From NCBI RefSeq assembly GCF_900141785.1, contig NZ_FQYP01000001.1:806001-870000 (forward strand): a stretch of 64,000 nucleotides of DNA. The letters run 5' to 3'. Position 1 is the stretch's first letter; every line of letters begins with the position of its first letter. This DNA comes from Aquimarina spongiae. Its GTDB lineage: Bacteria > Bacteroidota > Bacteroidia > Flavobacteriales > Flavobacteriaceae. This document shows positions 53,614-61,350 of this stretch, one piece after another. The position numbers and the translations under genes were made by a program. The notes beneath the pieces were generated by a model that did no database searches, had not been told where the DNA came from, and saw nothing but the letters and a program-made list of their open reading frames with translations.

Positions 53614-54483
53614 TTATAATTTCACTTTTTCGTAAAGTGTCGTTACATCGTTAAAGGCCTTTGTAAGTTCATTACTTAATCTATACATATCTGCGGGTTT
53701 GATGGTATGATTGAATAATTTTTCTTTATTCGATTTTACCTGGTCCCACTTAGACATGGCCACTCCTAATTTCTCATCAATTCGAGAGTTGTTAAATTCT
53801 GATATCAATAACATGCTTATAGCACCATCTAATTCGTTATATACATTTTTGAGCATCTGCTCGTTGTTTTTATCCTTTAGTGTAGAATTATTGGCGAAGT
53901 AGTATAATGCTAATCGTTGCGCTAACATCCTTTGTCTTCCTGAAAGGTTGATGATTTTTTTCAATTCACCGTCTTCTTCTCCTAAACCTTCATCTTCTAA
54001 TAAAGAATCATTACTATTGTTAGCTCCTTTAGACTCTGTGATTACCGCCAAAACTACACTGTTTGAAGCTTTCAAGAGATCTGTATTGGCTTCAATAATC
54101 TTTTTGGCATTATCATAATTGGGTTTTCCATCTACCATTTTCTTAAATGCTGCCCATAACTCTTCAACCTTTGCAAGTCGATCTTTGGTTATTTTGTAAT
54201 CTGAATTTTGCAGTAGGATATTATTTTGCTTTTCAAATATCAATTTACTGGTTAATAAATCTCTTTTGGCCTTTGTATCACTCGGGTTTTCTAATGCGTA
54301 CAGATAGGCTTTGGCAATTTTTTGACCTAACATTCTTTGTTTTCCAGAAATGTTCACCGCTTTATTAAAAGTTAACATTCCGAAAGATTTACTACTCTGG
54401 GATTTTATATCATTAGTAGTGACTAGCATAACAATTAAGAGTATAAAAGCTCTTAACTTATAAGTAAAATTATAGTTTTTCAT
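53614..54483 (-). CDS. Secreted protein with two PilJ/NarX-type sensor repeats
   Basis: 289 residues. Signal peptide MKNYNFTYKLRAFILLIVML; mature protein shows two copies of the helical P-box motif of PF13675: NISGKQRMLGQKI (44-56) and NLSGRQRMLAQRL (179-191). In NarX/NarQ the equivalent box binds nitrate or nitrite. Unlike NarX or PilJ, the protein has no downstream transmembrane helix, HAMP or kinase, so it is a stand-alone soluble or periplasmic double sensor. An acidic linker (SNDSLLEDEGLGEEDGELK) joins the repeats. Its role (nitrate-related, by porin context) is inferred. Confidence 0.82.
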   Translation of the reverse strand: MKNYNFTYKLRAFILLIVMLVTTNDIKSQSSKSFGMLTFNKAVNISGKQRMLGQKIAKAYLYALENPSDTKAKRDLLTSKLIFEKQNNILLQNSDYKITKDRLAKVEELWAAFKKMVDGKPNYDNAKKIIEANTDLLKASNSVVLAVITESKGANNSNDSLLEDEGLGEEDGELKKIINLSGRQRMLAQRLALYYFANNSTLKDKNNEQMLKNVYNELDGAISMLLISEFNNSRIDEKLGVAMSKWDQVKSNKEKLFNHTIKPADMYRLSNELTKAFNDVTTLYEKVKL

Positions 54484-54519
54484 AGGGTATAAATAAAAGG
54501 TTAATTGGGTAATAGTTTC

Positions 54520-54879
54520 TTAATATTCTTCCAGCGCCAGCTGGTTAATTTTGTTATCTGCGGTAAGTTTAATGATCAAAATAGATGATGCATTCTCAAA
54601 CTCAGTTAAATACCGCTTACTTCCATTATCATCTAGTAGAAAAGAGGACTCCCCCATTGTCCCTTTTGTAGATTGATTTTTCGAAATAAAAGTTTTTACC
54701 TTGTCCAAGGTAAATGACGATTGTAAATCTGCTGAGAATGCATCAAAGATTTTTTGAGCATTGTTAGAATTGTATCCATCAGAAACTATTGCAATGGCAT
54801 TTTGGTAGTCACTATCTGATTGCGCCAAAACAAATTGCATAGAAAATAACAGTACAATTAAGTAGGTAGTTTTCTTCAT
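54520..54879 (-). CDS. Small secreted protein of unknown function (DUF3887-like?)
   Basis: 119 residues with signal peptide MKKTTYLIVLLFSMQFVLAQ. The mature 99 residues (YQNAIAIVSDGYNSNNAQKI, FSADLQSSFTLDKVKTFI, SFLLDDNGSKRYLTEFENAS) have the helix-sheet pattern of DUF3887-type cone-like domains; this is a weak guess. It is 36 bases upstream of the sensor-like gene and probably co-transcribed, so it may be its partner. Confidence 0.68.
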   Translation of the reverse strand: MKKTTYLIVLLFSMQFVLAQSDSDYQNAIAIVSDGYNSNNAQKIFDAFSADLQSSFTLDKVKTFISKNQSTKGTMGESSFLLDDNGSKRYLTEFENASSILIIKLTADNKINQLALEEY

Positions 54880-55180
54880 AAGAAATTGGGTTTAGTTACA
54901 TAATTAATTGACATTTTTATGCTTCAGATTGGGTAGTAAATTGCAAAAAAATACCATATTGTCTTTTTCAATGTAAATATTTTTACGGTTAAACCACAAA
55001 AAAATTACTGTTTTTTAACAAAAAATTAACAAATGTTAAAAATATTTAAAAACTTACAAATCAGAATATTAACCCACTTATATACTAGGATAGCTTATAA
55101 ACATTAACAAAAATTTAAAATATTTAACTATAATTCGTCAAACAAACTTCAAAAAGCTTCTTTAACAATTTTAAAAAAAT
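54880..55180. other. AT-rich divergent intergenic region
   Basis: About 300 bases with only runs of A and T; no gene, RNA or repeat pattern recognised. It must contain the promoters of the divergent genes on both sides. Confidence 0.5.
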
Positions 55181-55188
55181 TATTTTTG
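55181..55188 (+). promoter_or_regulatory. Candidate -7 promoter element (TATTTTTG)
   Basis: TATTTTTG matches TAnnTTTG and lies 18 bases before the ATG at 55207. It overlaps the TTG that begins the longer open frame (55186), which supports the later start. No clear -33 TTG. Confidence 0.45.
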
Positions 55189-55206
55189 ACCCTTACATTT
55201 TATAGG

Positions 55207-55866
55207 ATGACAACAAAAACACTTTCCCTTCACCATATAACTAAAGTGCCTGCAGTTAAAAAAGACAAAACTCCAGTGCTATTTATGTTTCATGGTTACG
55301 GTAGTGATGAAAACGATCTTTTTTCTTTCTCATCAGAATTACCAGAAGAACTTTTCATTATTTCCGTAAGAGCTCCATATCAATTACAACCCTATGGCAA
55401 TGCATGGTATGCAATCTATTTTGATGATAACCAAGGGAAATTTAGCGACGATCAACAAGCGATTTTATCTAGAGATAAAATCGCAACATTTATAGACGAA
55501 GCTATCGCTGCTTATGATTTGGACAAAGAAAACGTTACCATTTTAGGTTTTAGTCAAGGTACTATACTGAGTTATTCTGTGGCTCTCTCCTATCCGGATA
55601 AGATTAAAAACGTGATTGCACTAAGTGGATATCTTAATGAAGATATTTTAAAAGAAGGCTATGAAAAGAATGATTTTTCTGGTCTTAACATTTACTGTTC
55701 CCATGGTAGTGTAGATCAGGTCATTCCTTTGGTATGGGCACAACGCGCTCCTTCTTTCCTGGCAGAATTAGGGATAGAGACATCGTTAAACGAGTTTCCT
55801 GTCGGACATGGTGTTGCCCCCCAGAACTTCTATCAGTTTAAAGATTGGCTGATCAAAAACTTATAA
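55207..55866 (+). CDS. Esterase, phospholipase/carboxylesterase family
   Basis: 219 residues from the ATG at 55207, cytoplasmic. Alpha/beta hydrolase of the carboxylesterase 2 type: FMFHGYGSDENDLFSFSSEL, nucleophile Ser116 in LGFSQGTILS, a catalytic Asp in SHGSVDQVIP and the His in PVGHGVAPQ. Substrates of the family are short acyl esters and lysophospholipids. The predicted start follows the promoter; the frame opens seven codons earlier. Confidence 0.9.
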   Translation: MTTKTLSLHHITKVPAVKKDKTPVLFMFHGYGSDENDLFSFSSELPEELFIISVRAPYQLQPYGNAWYAIYFDDNQGKFSDDQQAILSRDKIATFIDEAIAAYDLDKENVTILGFSQGTILSYSVALSYPDKIKNVIALSGYLNEDILKEGYEKNDFSGLNIYCSHGSVDQVIPLVWAQRAPSFLAELGIETSLNEFPVGHGVAPQNFYQFKDWLIKNL

Positions 55867-55872
55867 AAATAC

Positions 55873-55902
55873 AAAGACCTCCTACATTAATAAGAGGTCT
55901 TT
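55873..55902 (+). terminator. Rho-independent terminator of the esterase gene
   Basis: AAAGACCTC (55873-55881) pairs with GAGGTCTTT (55894-55902), 12-base loop, followed by TTTTAATAA. Confidence 0.8.
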
Positions 55903-55936
55903 TTTAATAAGAGTGTTTTGTATGATTTCGTAATTA

Positions 55937-56719
55937 TTATCGTGCCGGACTATATTCCTTAAGCGCTGGTAATATCTTCTGCTCAAGTGTTAAATACAAA
56001 GATCTCATCACATCCATTTTTGTTTTTCGGATAAAAACAATTGCCAAATTCTTAAAATCAATGGGTACAATGCTTAGTAGTCCTTTGTTAGATTCGTTAT
56101 GATTTATCTTAGCATTGAAATATTTGATAAATACATTCTCACTGTTTAGAATTTCAGGTTTTTGTTTGATCTCTTCTACTTCAGTAATGGTAAAAGGAAC
56201 ACCGATAACATCAGTGCTTACTTCATTTAAATGAAACCTTTCTATAATTCTTCTTTTCACCGCAGTAATGGCTTCTGTATTTTCCATTTCCGGACTTGGA
56301 TATGAGTATTTCCAATACTTACAGGTAGCCGAATATACAATAGGATTCATCGTTATACCGACCATATATACATTCTTCCATATATTCAACAGTTTTGCAC
56401 GAATCATGGTCTTCATGATTAATCCTTTAGGAAAATAAGAGCTCATACGTTCTTCTTTTATAATACCAAATCCAAGGCGCATGTATATATCTTTTCTATT
56501 TTCTGGATTCTTACAGTACATAAAATAAGCTACCCCTATATCCAAATTGTTTTTCTTCATGAAATACAAATCCATTTTCGAACATTTCGAAAACAATTTT
56601 CTAAAATCATCTAGGGATACCTGGTCACTAATTGAGGATTTGAAAAGTGCATAAAATCGATCTTCTAGCAGAGAATCCTTTTCAATTTCTTTAATGCGGT
56701 GGTGCTCTAACTTTGTCAT
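55937..56719 (-). CDS. Protein of unknown function
   Basis: 260 residues, cytoplasmic, helix-rich, with no signal or membrane segment. Recognisable stretches: DFRKLFSKCSKMDLYFMKKN, GVAYFMYCKNPENRKDIYMR, YPSPEMENTEAITAVKRRII and VPIDFKNLAIVFIRKTKMDV. I recognise no family; a distant GNAT fold cannot be excluded. It stands alone between the esterase and a 396-base gap. Confidence 0.7.
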   Translation of the reverse strand: MTKLEHHRIKEIEKDSLLEDRFYALFKSSISDQVSLDDFRKLFSKCSKMDLYFMKKNNLDIGVAYFMYCKNPENRKDIYMRLGFGIIKEERMSSYFPKGLIMKTMIRAKLLNIWKNVYMVGITMNPIVYSATCKYWKYSYPSPEMENTEAITAVKRRIIERFHLNEVSTDVIGVPFTITEVEEIKQKPEILNSENVFIKYFNAKINHNESNKGLLSIVPIDFKNLAIVFIRKTKMDVMRSLYLTLEQKILPALKEYSPAR

Positions 56720-57116
56720 ATTTTGGGGTTTTGGATGAAGTAGTTTTTCACAATTGTTAAAAAAATCCTACAACTATATCACATTACAAAATTATGAGTT
56801 TTGCCGTTCAAAAAAAGAGAATTCAAAAGTTTAATACCTCCTTAACTTTCTATACTAAAACAATGTTAAGTCATTAAATAACAGATATTTAAAACTAAAA
56901 ATAACATCAAAAATATGGTTTACGCGTATCAATTTTGTTGCTAAAACTCTCGTTTTTATCGGTGCTTTTTTAGTCTATTACGAAATTGATAAAATACCAC
57001 GCCTCCTATTAAATTTTTGTTAACAAATAAGAAAGTCCAAATTAGGGACACTGATCAATGAAGTATTAAAAATTTTAGAACATAAAGATTAGTAGAACAT
57101 CAAATCAACAGGTATC
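56720..57116. other. Long AT-rich intergenic region
   Basis: 396 bases without a convincing gene. One short frame (56916-57023) encodes a hydrophobic stretch but has no start codon and is not called. No RNA-like structure recognised. Confidence 0.5.
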
Positions 57117-57707
57117 TTATCGATATTTATCACTCAATCCAATTCCTTGAAGTATCATTGGGGTTATTTTTTCTAAACGCGAGATACGAGTGGCTTCTCG
57201 TTTGGCAGTAGCTATATGCTCTATATATTCTTTTTGTTTATATGGAGGTAGGTTATCAAACGCTTTTTTAAGTGTTTCATTTGAGATAAAAGCCTCTTTC
57301 AGATCTTCTGGCATCGGTATATCTTTTATCTTGCCAGGTTTTACCTCTTTTCCATCCTTTTGATTTTGTGCCGCTTCCTTTACATATTGCAATACCAGCT
57401 CTCGGTCAATTTCTTCAATAGTGCTAAACCTCCATTGTCGTAGACCCTTTGTTTTCCCTTCTTGAGCATTTATTAATTTCTTTTGATCATCTTGCAAAAA
57501 AACTCCATTGTAGAACCAAATCCCTACATACGATTTAAAAGCTCCTATCCCCACTACATTTTTGTTGTTTAAGGTATACACGGGCATCCCCCATTTTACA
57601 GTTTCTTCTAACTCTGTAGTTAAGATGATAGATCTCAGTAGTTCCAGTTCTTTTTTCCAGGGATCTTTTTTTGAGATAAATTCCTCTACTGATTTATTTT
57701 TTTCCAT
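57117..57707 (-). CDS. DUF1801 plus YdeI/OmdA-like protein
   Basis: 196 residues. The N-terminal half (about 6-115) is DUF1801-like: LEETVKWGMPVYTLNNKNVV and YVGIWFYNGVFLQ. The C-terminal half resembles the OmdA/YdeI bacterial domain (MPEDLKEAFISNETLKKAFD and LPPYKQKEYIEHIATAKREA). Function unknown. It lies 10 bases after the cyclase gene and likely shares its transcript. Confidence 0.85.
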   Translation of the reverse strand: MEKNKSVEEFISKKDPWKKELELLRSIILTTELEETVKWGMPVYTLNNKNVVGIGAFKSYVGIWFYNGVFLQDDQKKLINAQEGKTKGLRQWRFSTIEEIDRELVLQYVKEAAQNQKDGKEVKPGKIKDIPMPEDLKEAFISNETLKKAFDNLPPYKQKEYIEHIATAKREATRISRLEKITPMILQGIGLSDKYR

Positions 57708-57717
57708 AATTTCAAAA

Positions 57718-58551
57718 TTACTTATTCGTCAAGGCTATGATACGTAACGGAGCACCAGTACCACCTTTTATTTTCATGGGTAAAGCGATGATTTCAAAAC
57801 CTGATTCTGGTAATTGATCCAAATTAGTAAGATTCTCAAAAGCAGGAATATTTTTGGAAAATAAAAGCACATGACTTTTGAAATCTTGAGATTGTCCGTA
57901 ATCTATACTAGGAGTATCGATCCCTATGGCATTAATTTTACGATTATCTATTAGCCATTGTACAGCTTCTGGTGATAATCCTGGAAAATGTAATTCCTTG
58001 ACAGCCTCTTCTCCTCTATCTTCGGTACCTAAGTATTTTTTCTTATCTGGGTACAATGTAGAAAAACCAGTCTGAAGCAAAACAATACTGTTATCAGGAA
58101 TGTTTGTGTTATGCTTTTTTTCCCAATTCAAAAAGTCTTCCGTTTGTATTAAATAATCCGAGTCACTAAGCGCTTTTTCTGAAACATCAACTTTAATAGC
58201 TGGGCCCACTAATCTTTCCAGAGGAATCTCATCAACCGTTTGTCCGGTTTTATAAAAATGAACAGGAGCATCAATATGTGTTCCTCCATGTTCTGCTGTT
58301 GCAAAATTATTAGCGGAGTAATAATAACCTTTCTCTGTATTTCCTGCAAAAACAGTATCCAACTCAAATTCTTTGGCTGTAACCCAATATATAGTCTCTT
58401 TAGAAAAGACATGGGTAAGATCAACTATTGTACGTACTGTCTCCTTATTTCCTTTTTCATCTAATTCTTCTGCTTTAGGTATTACAATATCTTGTTTACA
58501 ACTCGATACGACCAAACAAATGACACTGAGTAAACCGAATATAGATTTCAT
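57718..58551 (-). CDS. Cyclase-family (kynurenine formamidase-like) lipoprotein
   Basis: 277 residues. Lipoprotein signal MKSIFGLLSVICLVVSSC with Cys18, then a cyclase domain: the HGGTHIDAP motif (88-96; metal ligands His88, His92, Asp94) is complete, and VLLQTGFSTLYP and FPGLSPEAVQWLIDN occur further on, followed by GIDTPSIDYG. Members hydrolyse N-formylkynurenine or related amides; the extracytoplasmic location here makes the substrate unclear. Co-transcribed with the downstream DUF1801/OmdA gene. Confidence 0.88.
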   Translation of the reverse strand: MKSIFGLLSVICLVVSSCKQDIVIPKAEELDEKGNKETVRTIVDLTHVFSKETIYWVTAKEFELDTVFAGNTEKGYYYSANNFATAEHGGTHIDAPVHFYKTGQTVDEIPLERLVGPAIKVDVSEKALSDSDYLIQTEDFLNWEKKHNTNIPDNSIVLLQTGFSTLYPDKKKYLGTEDRGEEAVKELHFPGLSPEAVQWLIDNRKINAIGIDTPSIDYGQSQDFKSHVLLFSKNIPAFENLTNLDQLPESGFEIIALPMKIKGGTGAPLRIIALTNK

Positions 58552-58650
58552 AAATTTTGAGCTATTAGTGATCTAACTAATATAAACAAAATGTAGGTGT
58601 TTTTTACCTGAGCATATTTTTATCAAATATCTAAAGTCGATTTGAAAACC

Positions 58651-61044
58651 TTAAAACTGAATTTTCAAACTTTTAGAGGTTGAAGAATCCCATTGTACAT
58701 CAACACTCAATGTATTATCCTCACTATTCCATACACCGGTTAATGAAGTACCATCCAAAGTGATAGATTTTGGATTCGAAGCTATATTATGAAGTATCAT
58801 ATGAATATTTCTTTCACTTGACGTATATCCAGTTCCTTTTTCTGCTTTGAAATCAATACTAAGGTTATCTCCAGAATAAGAACTAGTAAATTTTAAAAGC
58901 TCATACTTACCTTTTTCAAAAGCACCAGGAGTCACTCCATCATCGTCATAGAGCTTTCCTTTTGCGGTGCTCACCAAATCATCATGATAATAATGCAAAA
59001 TTAGATTTTTGGTGCTGTATAGCTCTGTAGTTTGCACGGGCTTAATCATAGGAATAAATGCACCGGCCTTTACAAAAACAGGAATATGGTCTTCTGCCAC
59101 TTCTGCTGTTTTATAGCTGCCTCCTTCATACTTTTTTCCTGTGAAAAAATCATACCAGTTGGTTCCCTTAGGAAACGGAACATCCATCGCTGCAATACCA
59201 GGTTTGATTACCGGGGAAACCAAAAAGTTATCTCCCCACATATAGGTAAAACTCAATTCACTAAACTCTTTGTTATCATCCTCAAAAAATAAAGGACGCA
59301 TCAATGGGATTCCGGTTTGATTATTATCAAAAGCTATCGTATAGTTGTAAGGTAGCAAACTATAGCGTAGTTCTACGCTCTTTTTTGCCAAAGCCTTGGT
59401 TTTCTTGTCATGAAAAACAGGCTCTGGTGCAATATGCTCTTGTGCATGGGGTCTAAAAATAGGTTGAAACACCCCATATTGTAACCAACGTGTATATAAC
59501 TCTGGATCGAAGACTTCTCCTCCTGCAAATCCTCCCAGATCAGAATGCATATACCCTAATCCTTGCATACCCATAGACAAAGCTATTTCGGTTTGCGGTT
59601 GCAACCCACCCCAGCTTCGGTTTACATCTCCAGACCAAGGAATCATTCCAAAACGTTGAGATCCCGAATACCCTGCTCGCATTAAAATAAATGGTCTTTG
59701 ATCAGCAAAATCCTTTTGATACCCTTCCTGTATCAAACGTGCCCAATCGTGTCCATAGATATTATGTACTTCATCAGCACTTCCTGCAGCATGTTGAAGA
59801 TCTGAAGGATGTACTTCTGGTTCTCCTAAATCTCCCCACCATCCGGCAATACCATATTCTTTAGTATACTCTTTATAGATATTCCAGAACCATTCTTTTC
59901 CTTTCGGATCATAGATATCTACAATTCCTGTATTTCCGAAGTAAAAATCATATCGATAAGGATTCCCTATAGAATCTTTCCCCAAAACTCCTTCTTTTAC
60001 AGCTTCTTCCCACTTTTTTGAGGTCGATAATATAAATGGCTCTGTGATCAAAATAGTTTTTACTCCTTTTGATTTAAAATCATTAATCATTTGTTTAGGA
60101 TCTGGGAATGAATCCGTTAGGAATTCTAAATTCCCCATATGACCTTTGATATCTTTTCCAAACCAATAAATATCCAAAATTACCGCATCCAAAGGAATAC
60201 TATCCTTTTTAAATCTATCCACTGTGGTAGTTGTTTCTTCTTGTGAATGGTATCCAAAACGGCTCGCAAAATTACCAAATGCCCATCTTGGTGGTAGTGG
60301 TTGCTTACCTGTCAAATCGGTATACGCATCCATCATATCTTTCCAATCTTCACCTGCTATTACTTGGTATGTATTTCTACCACTTATAGTTTCGTACTGT
60401 AACGCATTGTCTTTCTTACTGTCAATATCCAAAAATCCAATTGGTGCATTATCAAAATGAACAGCATATACTTTTGAAGACAACACCAAAGGCATAGTAT
60501 AATTCATTAACTCCGAATAGTTTTCATATCCGTAATGTGCTCTATTGTATAACTGCAGACGTTTCCCTCTTCTATTCATCCCCACAGCTCTGGATCCTGC
60601 ACCATAAATCACTTCATCTTTATCCAATGTAAAATCCAGAATTTCTGTAGAATCCGTTTTTATATACCCTTCTCTCTCTGCGATTAGTGGTTTTCCTTTG
60701 TACAAATATGAAATTCCAAAAGGTTCTTTAGTAATTTCGACCACTATACCAGGCGTAGCATAAGTAATATTCTCCTTGGTTTCCTTAATACTTGCTTTGG
60801 TATTGGGAGTTAACACTACTGCATGAGACTCCTTATTAATCGACTCTCCCTCGGGGATAAAAGAAGTCTCTACAATCTTATCAGAATATGGAGTAATAAT
60901 GTATTTGCCATTATCTTTATACACCTCGATATAAGTCCCTTTATCTTTAAAACCTCGATAAGGACCGTCATATGTCTTTTTACAAGAGGTTAGTACTACA
61001 CCAAAAGATAGCGCGAATAGTAGAGAAAAATACGAAAGCTTCAT
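58651..61044 (-). CDS. GH31 alpha-glucosidase lipoprotein
   Basis: 797 residues. Lipoprotein signal MKLSYFSLLFALSFGVVLTSC with Cys21. The GH31 barrel has the nucleophile Asp405 in GWWGDLGEPEVH and the acid/base Asp473 in WSGDVNRSWGG, plus DAVILDIYWFGKD and RYSLLPYNYTIAF; a C-terminal beta-sandwich follows (IPVFVKAGAFIPMI and TAKGKLYDDDGVTPG). The enzyme probably trims terminal alpha-glucosyl residues from glycans at the outer surface. No SusC/SusD or other carbohydrate enzymes adjacent. Confidence 0.95.
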   Translation of the reverse strand: MKLSYFSLLFALSFGVVLTSCKKTYDGPYRGFKDKGTYIEVYKDNGKYIITPYSDKIVETSFIPEGESINKESHAVVLTPNTKASIKETKENITYATPGIVVEITKEPFGISYLYKGKPLIAEREGYIKTDSTEILDFTLDKDEVIYGAGSRAVGMNRRGKRLQLYNRAHYGYENYSELMNYTMPLVLSSKVYAVHFDNAPIGFLDIDSKKDNALQYETISGRNTYQVIAGEDWKDMMDAYTDLTGKQPLPPRWAFGNFASRFGYHSQEETTTTVDRFKKDSIPLDAVILDIYWFGKDIKGHMGNLEFLTDSFPDPKQMINDFKSKGVKTILITEPFILSTSKKWEEAVKEGVLGKDSIGNPYRYDFYFGNTGIVDIYDPKGKEWFWNIYKEYTKEYGIAGWWGDLGEPEVHPSDLQHAAGSADEVHNIYGHDWARLIQEGYQKDFADQRPFILMRAGYSGSQRFGMIPWSGDVNRSWGGLQPQTEIALSMGMQGLGYMHSDLGGFAGGEVFDPELYTRWLQYGVFQPIFRPHAQEHIAPEPVFHDKKTKALAKKSVELRYSLLPYNYTIAFDNNQTGIPLMRPLFFEDDNKEFSELSFTYMWGDNFLVSPVIKPGIAAMDVPFPKGTNWYDFFTGKKYEGGSYKTAEVAEDHIPVFVKAGAFIPMIKPVQTTELYSTKNLILHYYHDDLVSTAKGKLYDDDGVTPGAFEKGKYELLKFTSSYSGDNLSIDFKAEKGTGYTSSERNIHMILHNIASNPKSITLDGTSLTGVWNSEDNTLSVDVQWDSSTSKSLKIQF

Positions 61045-61350
61045 TATAGATATATTTCTTGAATCGAATAGAAATCAAATATAACCGAATCCAGCAACAA
61101 TCAAACTTCTCTTAACTATAAGGGCAGAAATTTATTGAATCTTCAGTCTTTTTTTGATAACGCCTAAAAAATCACAAAAGATCACTACAACGTTTGCGTA
61201 AGAATTTTTGGCAAAATGTAGGTCTTACGAAATGGTAAAATTGCTAACCTTCTCCTAAACATTTCTTTAAATACCTAAAACATTTCGGTAATACGATCCG
61301 TGTAATTTTAGAATGTTTTTAACCAATATAATTAAAACGTGTTACACATC
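61045..61350. other. Divergent intergenic region with inverted repeat
   Basis: About 305 bases between divergent genes. CGTAAGA (61197-61203) and TCTTACG (61223-61229) form an inverted repeat, and TAATTTTA (61303-61310) is one base short of the TAnnTTTG consensus 40 bases before the next start. No gene or RNA recognised. Confidence 0.4.

Noticed and set aside
56916-57023. Hydrophobic 35-codon frame reminiscent of a small membrane peptide
   Set aside because: No ATG, GTG or TTG in frame before it for at least ten codons; probably chance in AT-rich DNA or a very old remnant.
22170-61044. Alpha-amylase (22170) and GH31 glucosidase (58651) as parts of a polysaccharide utilisation locus
   Set aside because: They are about 36 kb apart, with no SusC/SusD pair or other glycan enzymes near either gene.
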